From: JANXUR01 sp038229415
Lineage (GTDB): Bacteria > Acidobacteriota > Terriglobia > Terriglobales > Acidobacteriaceae
Direction of reading: 5' to 3'
DNA length: 64,000 bases
Assembly: GCA_038229415.1 (NCBI GenBank)
Contig: JBBROM010000006.1
Location: 193,499 to 257,498 of the forward strand
The notes beneath the pieces were generated by a model. That model saw only the letters and a list, made by a program, of their open reading frames with translations. It was not told the origin of the DNA and did no database searches. A program made the translations under genes and the position numbers. Below, in pieces: positions 23,171 to 31,956 of the stretch; the first letter of the stretch is position 1, and each line of letters starts with the position of its first letter.

Positions 23171-24511
23171 CTATGTAAATTCTTCCTGAATCAGCACTAG
23201 GGCACCCTCCCGTGTCTCAACCAACCCTTCAAGTTGTGCATCCTCGACACGGGCCAATATCTGTTTGAACAAAGGCCCGGGGACAAAACCAGCCGCAATC
23301 AGGTCTGCACCAGTCAGCAACGGTGCGGGCCGCATCACTTCCTCGGGCATCGCCTCCAACTGCTGCTTGGCAAACTCGTACCCATCCATCCACCCCCGGC
23401 TCGAGGCACAGTCCAGCCGATGCAATTCGAGGTGTTCCTCAAAATGCTCCTGCCGCAGAAACCGCTTCAGAGTTGCCGGCCGCATCTTCTGCACATCACC
23501 GAACTTCATGTGCTGATCCACCAGTGCCACAATGCGATCCGCTTCTTCGCCCGAAAACCGCAAACGACTGCATATTTTACTGGCAATGACCACCCCCAGA
23601 TCCACATGCCCATCGAAGCGAATTCGATCCGGTGCCTGGCGAAATGTTCCCGGCTTACCCACGTCGTGCAAAAGTGCTCCCCATGCCAGTGTCTTCGACG
23701 CACCTGCAGGGAGTTTTTCCAGTAGCGACAGCGTGTGCACCCAAACGTCGCCCTCCGGGTGAAACTCTGGCGGCTGCTCTACGCCCTTCGTCGCCGCGAT
23801 TTCGGGCAACACCTGCGCCAACAGCCCCGTCTCATCCAGCAACTCAAAGGCACGCTTGGCCTTGCCCTCCGTCAGCATCTTTGTAAGCTCATCGCGGACC
23901 CGCTCGCGACTCACCACGCGAACTTCCCAGGCCATACGCCGCATCGCTGCAAACGTGGCAGGCTCAATCGCAAACCCAAAACGTGCGGCAAACCGGACGG
24001 CCCGAAACAGCCGCAACTTATCCTCGCCAAATCGCTGTTCCGGATCGCCAATCGTGCGGATCACACCTACGCGCAAATCTTGCTGCCCGCCGACGAAATC
24101 CAGCACCGTTTTCTTCTCTGTGTCGAACAGCAGTCCGTTAATCGTGAAGTCGCGCCGCTCCACATCTTCCTGCGGAGTCGCGCTGAACCGCACTGCGTCA
24201 GGATGCCGCCCATCGCTGTAGCCGACGTCCGCACGGAACGTCGCCACTTCGACCATCTCGTCGCGATACTCGTCACCCGGTGCGTTTGCCGGAGAATGAT
24301 TCGCCACCAGCACCACCCCGAACTGCGCGCCTACGGCATAGGTGCGCGGGAACATCCGCAGCACCACATCCGGAACCGCATCGGTGCAGACATCCCAATC
24401 CTGGGGCTCGCACCCCAGCAGCAGATCACGCACACATCCGCCCACCAGGTACGCCTGATACCCGCGTTCCCGTAGCGTCCGCACAATCGAATTGGCAAAC
24501 TCTCGACTCAT
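23171..24511 (-). CDS. CCA-adding enzyme / poly(A) polymerase family with HD domain
   Basis: 446 aa. Class II nucleotidyltransferase: YLVGGCVRDLLLG (residues 20-32) and the metal-binding D-x-D in DWDVCTDA, then RRDFTINGLLFD, and the nucleotide-recognition region GDPEQRFGEDKLRLFRAVRFAARFGF. From residue 240, HDVGKPGTF and DQHM form an HD-type phosphohydrolase domain, as in bacterial CCA enzymes with HD repair activity. It matures tRNA 3' ends or adds A tails; the two activities cannot be separated by motif reading alone. It is monocistronic, with repeats downstream of its start. Confidence 0.88.
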   Translation of the reverse strand: MSREFANSIVRTLRERGYQAYLVGGCVRDLLLGCEPQDWDVCTDAVPDVVLRMFPRTYAVGAQFGVVLVANHSPANAPGDEYRDEMVEVATFRADVGYSDGRHPDAVRFSATPQEDVERRDFTINGLLFDTEKKTVLDFVGGQQDLRVGVIRTIGDPEQRFGEDKLRLFRAVRFAARFGFAIEPATFAAMRRMAWEVRVVSRERVRDELTKMLTEGKAKRAFELLDETGLLAQVLPEIAATKGVEQPPEFHPEGDVWVHTLSLLEKLPAGASKTLAWGALLHDVGKPGTFRQAPDRIRFDGHVDLGVVIASKICSRLRFSGEEADRIVALVDQHMKFGDVQKMRPATLKRFLRQEHFEEHLELHRLDCASSRGWMDGYEFAKQQLEAMPEEVMRPAPLLTGADLIAAGFVPGPLFKQILARVEDAQLEGLVETREGALVLIQEEFT

Positions 24512-24527
24512 GATGTTCTAGCGTGTG

Positions 24528-24575
24528 TGGGGACAGGTGTCTCACCTGTCCATCCGGGCAAGCCCCGAAATTCCC
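24528..24575. repeat. GGACAGGTGTCTCACCTGTCC hairpin repeat
   Basis: The dyad GGACAGGTG-TCT-CACCTGTCC is followed by GGGCAAGCCCCGAAA. The copy near 16333-16376 has AGGTGCCTCACCT and GGAGCAAAGCTCCGAAA in the same order. Confidence 0.55.
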
Positions 24576-24593
24576 ACTGAGTGTACGGTAGTC

Positions 24594-24639
24594 GGTGCCC
24601 CATCCTCACCGCCCGCCTTTGGCGGTTAGGGTGGGATGC
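24594..24639. repeat. GTGCCCCA-hairpin repeat, copy 4
   Basis: GGTGCCCCATCCTCACCGCC, loop CGCCTTT, GGCGGTTAGGGTGGGATGC. The inner stem CCGCC/GGCGG differs from other copies but is self-complementary. It sits between the cca-family gene start and the pckA terminator. Confidence 0.8.
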
Positions 24640-24644
24640 CCAGC

Positions 24645-24680
24645 CAAAATAAAAGGCCCAAGGCCAAAGCCCCGGGCCTT
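24645..24680 (-). terminator. Rho-independent terminator of pckA
   Basis: On the minus strand AAGGCCC (24680-24674) pairs with GGGCCTT (24659-24653), with an inner GGCTTTGGCC, and is followed by TTTATTTT. It lies about 20 nt after the pckA stop. Confidence 0.8.
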
Positions 24681-24698
24681 CACACCATCGTAGCGCTC

Positions 24699-26282
24699 TT
24701 ACTTTTTCGCCGGCGCTGGCCCAGCATTTCTCACCGCATCCGGCACATCGAACTTCTCAATGTTCTTATGGAATTGCCCGATCAAATCCGTCGCCATCTT
24801 GTCGTAGGCCGCCTTGTCGGCCCACGAGTTCCGCGGACTTAACTTCTCCGCTGGCACTCCCGGACACGACTTCGGAATACTGAGCCCGAACGTCGGCTCC
24901 GTCTCATACTCCACATGATCCAGCAAACCTTCCACCGCCGCATCCACCATGGCGCGGGTGTAAGGCAGATCCATGCGCTTGCCGACGCCGTACGGCCCGC
25001 CCTGCCAACCTGTGTTCACCAGCCAGCACTGCGCCGTGTGCTCGCGCAGACGCTTGCCGAGCATCTCCGCATACGTTTTCGGAGGCAGCGGCATGAACGG
25101 CGCACCAAAGCATGTCGAGAATGTCGCCGTCGGCTCTTTCACGCCCGCCTCCGTGCCCGCCACCTTCGCCGTATAGCCCGACAAAAAGTGGAACATCGCC
25201 TGCTCCGGCGTCAGCCGCGAAATCGGAGGCAGCACCCCAAACGCATCCGCAGTCAAAAACACCACATGCTTCGGATGCCCGCCGACTCCAGGAATCACCG
25301 CATTCTCAATAAAGTCCACCGGATACGCGGCACGCGTATTCTCGGTAAATTTTTCGCTGTCGTAGTTCGGCACCCGCGTCTCTTCGTCAATCTCTACATT
25401 TTCCAGCACCGTACCAAACCGAATCGCGTGCCAGATCTGCGGCTCTTTCTCCTGCGAGAGCTTGATGCACTTAGCGTAGCAACCGCCTTCAAAGTTGAAT
25501 ACGCCCTGCGGACTCCACCCATGCTCATCGTCGCCAATCAGATTCCGCGCCGGATCGGCCGAAAGCGTCGTCTTACCGGTGCCACTCAACCCAAAGAATA
25601 GCGCCGAAACTCCATCATGCCCAATGTTCGCCGAACAGTGCATGGGGAACACATCGCGCTGCGGCAGCGCGTAGTTCATGAGTCCAAAGATCGCCTTCTT
25701 CATCTCGCCCGCGTATTGCGTGCCGCCAATGATCGCCAGCCTGCGTGACACGTTCACGATCACAAAATTTTCGGACTTTGTGCCGTCCCGCTCAGGCACC
25801 GCCTTAAAACCAGGCGCGCTCACTACCGTGAACTCCTGCTTGTGGCTGGGCAGCTCCGCCGCCGTTGGGCGAATGAACAGCTGCCGCACGAACAGGTTGT
25901 GCCACGCATATTCGTTGATGAAACGCACTTCCAGCCGATGCCGCTCATCCGCGCCGCAAAATAAGTCCTGCACAAACAGGTCGCGCCCACGCAGGTAATC
26001 GAGTACTCGCTCATAAAGAGCATCAAATTTATCGGGATCAAATTCGTTATTGAATCCACCCCACGCCACCTTGGCGTCGGTAATGGCGTCGCGCACCATG
26101 AACTTGTCCTTGGGCGACCGGCCAGTGAGATTCGTCCGTGCAACCACCGCGCCATCCGCGCTGAAGCGGGCCTCGCCGCGCTGGATGGCCTGCTCAGCCA
26201 GCAGCGGTGCCGTGAGTTGGGAGTGCACTGTGGAATGGGAGAGAAGATCGGTAAGAGGGGTAAGCTGCGACAATGCGGCCAT
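24699..26282 (-). CDS. pckA: Phosphoenolpyruvate carboxykinase (ATP)
   Basis: 527 aa, ATG at 26282 with AGGAGT. It converts oxaloacetate and ATP to PEP, CO2 and ADP, the gateway to gluconeogenesis. Motifs in order: RTNLTGRSPKDKFMV, GTQYAGEMKKAIFGLMNY, the P-loop FGLSGTGKTTLSADP, the metal site DDEHGW, FEGGCYAK, and APFMPLPPKTYAEML. ATP rather than GTP specificity is inferred from these motifs and length. It has its own terminator and no operon partner. Confidence 0.96.
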   Translation of the reverse strand: MAALSQLTPLTDLLSHSTVHSQLTAPLLAEQAIQRGEARFSADGAVVARTNLTGRSPKDKFMVRDAITDAKVAWGGFNNEFDPDKFDALYERVLDYLRGRDLFVQDLFCGADERHRLEVRFINEYAWHNLFVRQLFIRPTAAELPSHKQEFTVVSAPGFKAVPERDGTKSENFVIVNVSRRLAIIGGTQYAGEMKKAIFGLMNYALPQRDVFPMHCSANIGHDGVSALFFGLSGTGKTTLSADPARNLIGDDEHGWSPQGVFNFEGGCYAKCIKLSQEKEPQIWHAIRFGTVLENVEIDEETRVPNYDSEKFTENTRAAYPVDFIENAVIPGVGGHPKHVVFLTADAFGVLPPISRLTPEQAMFHFLSGYTAKVAGTEAGVKEPTATFSTCFGAPFMPLPPKTYAEMLGKRLREHTAQCWLVNTGWQGGPYGVGKRMDLPYTRAMVDAAVEGLLDHVEYETEPTFGLSIPKSCPGVPAEKLSPRNSWADKAAYDKMATDLIGQFHKNIEKFDVPDAVRNAGPAPAKK

Positions 26283-26458
26283 ATGAAAGACTCCTGTATA
26301 AAAACGACCGTCTACTATTGTGCCCTATCCGGCGGCCCGCTTCCAAGAGCGAACCTGTAAGGCAAACCAGCCACTCACATTACAGATGTATTGTGCCTCC
26401 GCAGCCGTACCGCAGAAAGAGCTCGCGATTTGACCTGAAATCCCGTAGGAAGCCATTC

Positions 26459-26490
26459 CCAAATAAACAAGGGAGGCCATCAGGCCTCCC
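26459..26490 (-). terminator. Rho-independent terminator
   Basis: GGGAGGCC-TGAT-GGCCTCCC (26490-26471, minus strand) is followed by TTGTTTATTT. It ends the transcript of the 116-aa gene at 26514-26864. Confidence 0.85.
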
Positions 26491-26513
26491 CGAACCACTG
26501 AAAATCCTTATCC

Positions 26514-26864
26514 CTACAGCGCCGCGGCGTACTCCTGCTTGACCGCATCCAGATGCGCCAGCGCTTCATCCACCGTCAGGGCGTAAATTTCCTTACCCAA
26601 ACCCTCCCCTGACTCGATCGCCCACTTCAAATAATGCCCGGCTGCATGTACCGCCATCGGATCCGTGATGATCTTTCCCGTGCGCTTGGTGAACTCCACC
26701 CACGCCGGATGCGGCAGTGCCACAAACACCGGCTGCCCATCGACGAGGAACTTCACGTCAATCGCATCGGCGTGACGCGTGGAGATGGCCGCAATCACAG
26801 CCCGGAAAATGCAGTGAACCTGACGCTTGGTCCAACGGTCGGTCGCGCGAAAGTCATCGTACAT
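26514..26864 (-). CDS. Conserved-looking protein of unknown function
   Basis: 116 aa from ATG 26864; a TTG at 26873 is also in frame. MYDDFRATDRWTKRQVHCIF opens the protein, followed by a beta-rich FLVDGQPVFVALPHPAWVEF and a helical C-terminus (MAVHAAGHYLKWAIESGEGL, DEALAHLDAVKQEYAA). It has no signal peptide or membrane span. A clean terminator follows, so it is a single-gene transcript. It faces away from the YfiH-type gene. I do not recognise the family. Confidence 0.6.
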   Translation of the reverse strand: MYDDFRATDRWTKRQVHCIFRAVIAAISTRHADAIDVKFLVDGQPVFVALPHPAWVEFTKRTGKIITDPMAVHAAGHYLKWAIESGEGLGKEIYALTVDEALAHLDAVKQEYAAAL

Positions 26865-26940
26865 AGCACCCAACTATAAATCTCCGCCTACTCCCACCGC
26901 AAACCGTGCGGCTCAAGTGCGGTGTTTTTTGCTGGCCAAT

Positions 26941-26946
26941 TACAAT
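26941..26946 (+). promoter_or_regulatory. TACAAT -10 box, leaderless GTG start
   Basis: TACAAT lies exactly 6 nt before the GTG at 26953, the same spacing as before the small membrane ORFs. No SD is present. Confidence 0.5.
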
Positions 26947-26952
26947 CAACCT

Positions 26953-27918
26953 GTGACCCCCGCATCTCCGCAGCCCCTCCACGCTCAGAAACTCGCCCGC
27001 TTCCGCTGGCTCGTGCACGGATTCAGCACCCGGCAAGGTGGCTTCTCTACCGCCTATTCCCAAAACGGGAATCGGGATTCCGGCGCAAGCTCCGCGGGTG
27101 CAAAGTCTTTCGCAGGCGAACTCAACCTCGGCTTCACCGAACACGACCGCCCGGCCAACGTCCGCCGCAATCGCGACGCGTTTTTGCTCGCGCTGGGTGC
27201 TAGTAGCGGTGCAGTCAACCGCCACCAGCAGCCGTGGCCGCTGATCACGCTCAAGCAGGTGCATTCAGACATCATCCACCTGATTAACCGCAAAGCAGTC
27301 ACACGCTATGCCAATGCGAAAAGTGCTGCGCCCTCGATGCGACTCGTCGGCGACGGAATGATCACCAACTTGCCCGGGGTGGTGCTGGCGGTGCAGGCGG
27401 CCGACTGCCTGCCCATCCTCCTCACCGACCCGCGACACCACGCCATCGGCGTCTTCCACGCCGGATGGCGCGGCACCGTGCAGCGCATCGCCGCCAAGGG
27501 TGCCGGGCTGATGCGCTTGCATTTTGGCACCCGTTTCAGCGACTTGCGGGTGGCCATCGGCCCCGGAATCGGCCCCTGTTGCTACAATGTCGGCGAAGAG
27601 GTGCAGGAGCGGTTCGAGTCGCAATTCCGCTGGGCGAGCCGAGTCTTCCAAGAAGTCGAAGATGAGGAAGGTTTACATCGCAAATATCCCATGCTGTTTC
27701 TCAATCAGCGCGCCCCCGGACACGGCCCCCAGATCACCAAGCTGATGCTGGATTTGGCCGCCGCTAACCGATTGCAATTATTGGAGTTAGGCGTAAAAGA
27801 GGCTTATATGCAAGACTGGCATCTGTGCACGGCGTGCAACAAAGATCGCTTCTTCTCGCATCGCGCAGAATTTGGCCGCACTGGACGCCTGATGGGAGCC
27901 GCCGCGCTACGCCCGTGA
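26953..27918 (+). CDS. YfiH / LACC1-type purine nucleoside phosphorylase (laccase-domain family)
   Basis: 321 aa from GTG 26953. The open frame continues to 26827 but that part overlaps the divergent neighbour, and TACAAT sits 6 nt before this GTG. Proteins of this family (old name polyphenol oxidase/laccase) act on purine nucleosides, and some are reported in peptidoglycan maintenance. The His/Cys zinc site is visible: ITLKQVHSD, VQAADCLPILLTD and GVFHAGWRGTVQRI, then IGPGIGPCCYNVGEEV. FRWLVHGFSTRQGGFST is the usual opening. An insertion of about 25 residues after GFSTAY makes it longer than typical (about 250-280 aa). Confidence 0.85.
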   Translation: MTPASPQPLHAQKLARFRWLVHGFSTRQGGFSTAYSQNGNRDSGASSAGAKSFAGELNLGFTEHDRPANVRRNRDAFLLALGASSGAVNRHQQPWPLITLKQVHSDIIHLINRKAVTRYANAKSAAPSMRLVGDGMITNLPGVVLAVQAADCLPILLTDPRHHAIGVFHAGWRGTVQRIAAKGAGLMRLHFGTRFSDLRVAIGPGIGPCCYNVGEEVQERFESQFRWASRVFQEVEDEEGLHRKYPMLFLNQRAPGHGPQITKLMLDLAAANRLQLLELGVKEAYMQDWHLCTACNKDRFFSHRAEFGRTGRLMGAAALRP

Positions 27919-28028
27919 ATCTGGGTTCTCAGGCCCAGAATGGCCTCCATTGCCAGTTCGTCAGCAGGGTTTTTCCACCGCCGGGTTATCTTTTCCGTCA
28001 CCCTGCACTTGCGCGAAGTGCCTCAAAA

Positions 28029-28045
28029 ATGAGAACTTATCTCAT
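28029..28045. promoter_or_regulatory. ATGAGA-ACTTA-TCTCAT dyad upstream of the HU gene
   Basis: A perfect 6+6 bp dyad with a 5-nt spacer lies 91 nt before the HU start, in an AT-rich patch of an otherwise GC-rich gap. It is a possible operator; the binding protein is unknown. Confidence 0.35.
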
Positions 28046-28135
28046 ATTCGCTGTGACGCCATGCGCGTCCGGCAGCACCCAGCGGAGGCCGGCACGCCCC
28101 GCTAGTTCACGTAGCAAAGATTCGGAGCTCAGACC

Positions 28136-28477
28136 ATGACCAAGGCCGATTTAATCGAAGAAGTTTCACGCCTCGCCGAACTCACCCGCAAAGATTCGGA
28201 AGTCATTGTCGAAACCATTTTTGACAGCGTGGTGCGTTCGCTTCGCATGGGCGAAAAGATTGAAATCAGGGGATTTGGCAGCTTCCGCACCCGGCAGCGC
28301 AAACCCCGGGTCGGCCGCAATCCCAAGACCGGAGATCGCGTCGAGGTTCCAGCCAAGCGAATTCCGTTCTTTAAGCCAAGCAAGGAATTGAAGGATTTGG
28401 TGAACGGCGAGGCACTTCAGGCTGCTGCGGCTGCCGCGGTACCGCCCGTACCGCTCCCGGAGATCCCACTCAGTTAG
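28136..28477 (+). CDS. HU/IHF-family DNA-binding protein
   Basis: 113 aa, ATG at 28136 with GGAG upstream. A histone-like nucleoid protein: MTKADLIEEVSRLAELTRKD (helical dimerisation part), then GEKIEIRGFGSFRTRQR and the DNA-binding arm RVGRNPKTGDRVEVPAKR, FFKPSKELKDLVN. A non-conserved Ala/Pro-rich tail of about 20 residues follows. IHF-beta, IHF-alpha and HU cannot be separated here. It is a single gene with its own terminator. Confidence 0.93.
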   Translation: MTKADLIEEVSRLAELTRKDSEVIVETIFDSVVRSLRMGEKIEIRGFGSFRTRQRKPRVGRNPKTGDRVEVPAKRIPFFKPSKELKDLVNGEALQAAAAAAVPPVPLPEIPLS

Positions 28478-28498
28478 GTTTGGGTTCCCCAGAAATTA

Positions 28499-28540
28499 AG
28501 AAGCCCCGCTTGGAGTTCCGAGCGAGGCTTTCTATTTTTG
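28499..28540 (+). terminator. Rho-independent terminator of the HU gene
   Basis: AGAAGCCCCGCTTGG pairs with CGAGCGAGGCTTTC across AGTTC, followed by TATTTTTG. It begins about 20 nt after the stop. Confidence 0.85.
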
Positions 28541-28622
28541 TCGCGTTTTATGGTGCGATTCAGAGGTTGAGGAATCCGGCGGCGGAGCTGCACAACCCCG
28601 CCGCCTAGACTCTTAACGACCC

Positions 28623-31600
28623 TTAGTTCACGTTGACCGTGATGTTAGCCGTGTGGCTCGTCGCGCCTGATGTGGCCGTCACCGTGATCGGATACGCCCC
28701 AGCCGGGGTTCGGGTGGAGCCGCCGCCCCCACCGCCGCTGCTTCCGCCACACGCCGGCAGAATCAGCAGCATTCCCAGAAGCACTGTTGCGCCCAGCAGC
28801 CACATCAACTTGCGGCGGCGTTGGCCAATGCCCAGCAGGAACATCCCCGCCAGTCCAAAGCCACCCGTCCAAGCCAGATAAATGCCGTTGGGGTTGCTGT
28901 TCGGAGCCAGGCTCGCCGACGGCCCGGTGGTTTTAATCGTCAGCATGCTGGTGCCAGCAGTGGTCACCGCAGCCGCCGCACAGGTGCTAAGGGTCGGGCA
29001 GCCCGTCACGGTGAAGTTGACCGTACCCGTGAAGCCGCCCAGCGCAGCAATGGTCAATGTGCTGGATGCAGTTTGCCCAGCGCTGATGGTGAAGGTGGTC
29101 GGACTGGCCGTAAAGGTAAAGTCGGTAATGGCAGCCGCCACTGCCACTGAAGTGCCTGTGCTGAAGCTGGCGTCGCCGCTATACGCTGCGGTAAGCGAGT
29201 GGCTGCCTACGATAAGCGAAGTGGTTCCCACAATGAACTTGCCATCGCTGTTCAGCGGCTCACTGAAGAAGAGGCTGCCGCTGTCGAGCACGTTGATAGT
29301 TCCAGTTGGCGACCCCGCGCCGGACAATCCGGCGACATCCACATGGAAGTAAACCAGTGTACCCGTCGGCCCACTGGTAAAGGGGAACAAGTTTCCATTG
29401 GCATCGGCGGTGTAGAGGATGAGGTTGGTGACGCTGCTTTCCGGAGTGACCGTCACGCTGACCGGCGTCGAGTCACTGGCACCGAAGGTAGTGTCGCCAG
29501 CATAATGCGCGGTGATGTTGGTAGTGCCACCGGGCAGGGACGCGGTGTTACCCGTGAAGCTGCCGCCGCTCAATGTGTTTCCATCCAAGCCATTGCTGAA
29601 GATATTGTCCTTTGAGATCAACGAGAAATCGCCCGTGGGCGTACCCGAGCCGGTCTGAGGAGCCACGGTAACGGTGAACGGAACGGCAGTCCCGTGTACC
29701 ACATTCACCGCAGTGCCACCGTTCACCGATAAGGTGGTGGTGGTTGGCGTGTAGGTCACGCTGCTCCACTGGTTCACCAAATTAGTGACGTTGACCGAGC
29801 CGAGACCCGTGGCCAAGTCGTAACCGGTCCTGGCGTTGTAGAAGCCGGTGCTGGGGCTTTGGCCGGGCACGGTGTTGTTGCCAACCGTTGTGTCATTGAA
29901 CACGCAGGTACTGCCCGGAGCAGTCGTGGTGCTGGAACCGTTGCAACCGGAGAGTGTCTCCGCCGCTGCCAGCTTGTAGAGAGTGTAATTAGCCAGACCT
30001 TGGCGTTGGCCACCCTGCTTCTGAACCACCAGCGCCATGATGCCAGCAAACGACGGCGTGGAGGCGGAGGTGCCGGAGATGCCAGCGAAGCTAATTTGAC
30101 CTTGAGCATTTGGGACGCACGAGCCGGTGATGCAGATCAAATAGGGATCGTGACCTGCAGCGCTCAGGGAAATGTCGGGGATGTCACGAACCCCGTCACT
30201 GGGGATGCCCGCCACCCCCGACTGCCAAGCTGGCTTGGTGAAAAAAACACTCGCTCCACCACCGCCAGCGGCGATGTTGGCACCAGCGCCGCACTGGGCT
30301 GAGGTGCAGCTCTCATTCCACACATCTTCTGGAATATAAGATAGCGCCGAACCCAGCGTGCCTGAGTCGTTGGTCGAGGTCCAGTACTTGCTATCTTGCC
30401 CGTTCTCGTTGAACAGCGTACCGCCGACAGCCGTATTGAAGGGCGTTGAGGCCAGCAGGTTCACAGAAACGGGGCCGGTGGCCACCGCTTCGCTCAGGTT
30501 GTCACAACCCGCAGCACCGGTGTCGCCGGTGGAGACGAAGAAGCTGATGCCCTGCGCCGCCGCCTGCTCGGCATTTGCAGAAGTTGACAGCGCTTGACTG
30601 GTCGAAGCACCCGCTTCGCAGGTGCCGAAGCTTTCCGTCATGATGGCGGCCAAGTTGTTGTCAACGATGTAGAACTCGCTCAAGTCCACGCCATCGGATA
30701 TCTCGGTAGACGCGGAGACTACAAGCGTTGTGTTCGCGCCGGGGGCGATGGCTCCAGACCATGACATATCCAGCACTGCCTCGTCTTCCTCGCCTCCCCC
30801 CAAATCGCCGGGATCGGGTCCCACGACCAGCACATCCGGGACCGTGCCTCCGATACCGAACACGCTCCGGAAATCAGAGAGGTCATTCTGATTGATGTTG
30901 CTGCGGCCCACCACTGCGATGCTCACGCTCCCGCCGGTGATGCCGCCAATACCAGCGTTATAGATCGTCTCAAAGTCGGCTGGGCCCATGGCATGAAGTC
31001 CAGTCGAGGTGGTGAGCTGTGGCCGTGAACCGGGCACGTAGTTCGCCGTGAAGCGCTGTGGCAGCACCCGCAACTGTGGCGCCTTTCGGAAGTTGTGCAG
31101 CGACAGGAAGCCGGAGACTACTGGGGTAAGAGCACGCGGAATCTGGGGCTCGCTGGCGTTGGCGTAGTGCGTCTGGCCCTTTACGCTGAACTGATGCATT
31201 TCGGTGTGGAAGGCCTGCTTGAGCCGGGCCGCATCGCCAGAGAACTCCACAAACGTACGACCGTTGCCGACCACGATACCTTCAAAGCCTTGCGACTTCA
31301 GCCAACTGGTCACGGCGGCCACGTCGGCATCCGAGGGGCCAAACGCCTTGCCAAACTCCTGCGGCGTCATCCACTTGTGGAAGCTGGGCGAGTTCTTGTC
31401 CTGCTGGTCGTCAATCAGCTTGCGCAGGATTTTTTCCTGATCGTCGCTGCGTTTGAGCATCAGCATCATACGGTCGAGGCGCAAGCTGGCCGGGGCCGCG
31501 CCGCGGTCAAACTCTGCGCGGGCCAAGGGGTGCACGTTGCCCTTCAACAGCGCCATGTCTTTGGAGTCCACCGCTGCGACCACGCGCGATGGCACCAAAG

Positions 31601-31736
31601 AGACAGCGGCTGACGTCTGCGCGGACGCAGGACTGAAAAAAGCGACGCAAACAAGTGCACCAGCCAACACGAAAAAAACGAAAGAGGAAAAGGCGCGACG
31701 GACAGAGCGGAAAGAGCAGGCGGACAAGAGGCTCAT
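28623..31736 (-). CDS. Secreted sedolisin (S53) peptidase with Ig-like repeats
   Basis: 1037 aa from ATG 31736 (GAGGA 7 nt upstream; ATG 31763 is less likely). It is a serine-carboxyl peptidase acting in acidic surroundings. Signal peptide (residues 15-40), then the Pro_kumamolisin activation domain (FHKWMTPQEFGKAFGPSDAD, VSGFLSLHNFRK). The catalytic domain has Glu-x3-Asp in GGGEEDEAVLDMSW and the nucleophile in AGISGTSASTPSFAG. From about residue 630, Ig-like bacterial repeats (TTTTLSVNGGTAVNVVHGT, YAGDTTFGASDS, YSGDASFSTG) follow. The C-terminus contains a hydrophobic span, an RRRK motif, a second span ending in a Cys, a Ser/Gly linker and a last short beta domain. Confidence 0.9.
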   Translation of the reverse strand: MSLLSACSFRSVRRAFSSFVFFVLAGALVCVAFFSPASAQTSAAVSLVPSRVVAAVDSKDMALLKGNVHPLARAEFDRGAAPASLRLDRMMLMLKRSDDQEKILRKLIDDQQDKNSPSFHKWMTPQEFGKAFGPSDADVAAVTSWLKSQGFEGIVVGNGRTFVEFSGDAARLKQAFHTEMHQFSVKGQTHYANASEPQIPRALTPVVSGFLSLHNFRKAPQLRVLPQRFTANYVPGSRPQLTTSTGLHAMGPADFETIYNAGIGGITGGSVSIAVVGRSNINQNDLSDFRSVFGIGGTVPDVLVVGPDPGDLGGGEEDEAVLDMSWSGAIAPGANTTLVVSASTEISDGVDLSEFYIVDNNLAAIMTESFGTCEAGASTSQALSTSANAEQAAAQGISFFVSTGDTGAAGCDNLSEAVATGPVSVNLLASTPFNTAVGGTLFNENGQDSKYWTSTNDSGTLGSALSYIPEDVWNESCTSAQCGAGANIAAGGGGASVFFTKPAWQSGVAGIPSDGVRDIPDISLSAAGHDPYLICITGSCVPNAQGQISFAGISGTSASTPSFAGIMALVVQKQGGQRQGLANYTLYKLAAAETLSGCNGSSTTTAPGSTCVFNDTTVGNNTVPGQSPSTGFYNARTGYDLATGLGSVNVTNLVNQWSSVTYTPTTTTLSVNGGTAVNVVHGTAVPFTVTVAPQTGSGTPTGDFSLISKDNIFSNGLDGNTLSGGSFTGNTASLPGGTTNITAHYAGDTTFGASDSTPVSVTVTPESSVTNLILYTADANGNLFPFTSGPTGTLVYFHVDVAGLSGAGSPTGTINVLDSGSLFFSEPLNSDGKFIVGTTSLIVGSHSLTAAYSGDASFSTGTSVAVAAAITDFTFTASPTTFTISAGQTASSTLTIAALGGFTGTVNFTVTGCPTLSTCAAAAVTTAGTSMLTIKTTGPSASLAPNSNPNGIYLAWTGGFGLAGMFLLGIGQRRRKLMWLLGATVLLGMLLILPACGGSSGGGGGGSTRTPAGAYPITVTATSGATSHTANITVNVN

Positions 31737-31956
31737 TGCATCCTCACACAAAATGATTTTCAAAGCTGGTGGAACCCGGAAGTGGGGAGCCTTCCAGTAG
31801 AAGAAACAGGGGCCCAGAGACTACGAAATCGTTGTTGCTCGACTTACCATGCGCCCCTGCCACAAGCCCTGTCAAGCGTATGGCTAGAACGCGTGGCGAG
31901 GGACTACACATGGATTGTGGATACTGCAACCTTCGCGTCAGCCGCATTCAGTCGCG

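Noticed and set aside
26827..26952. N-terminal extension of the YfiH-type protein
   Set aside because: It overlaps the divergent gene's start, and the TACAAT box lies within it, 6 nt before GTG 26953.
28578..28605. GGCGGCGG/CCGCCGCC hairpin after the S53 gene as a terminator
   Set aside because: The stem is perfect but no T-tract follows on either strand, so termination is not supported.
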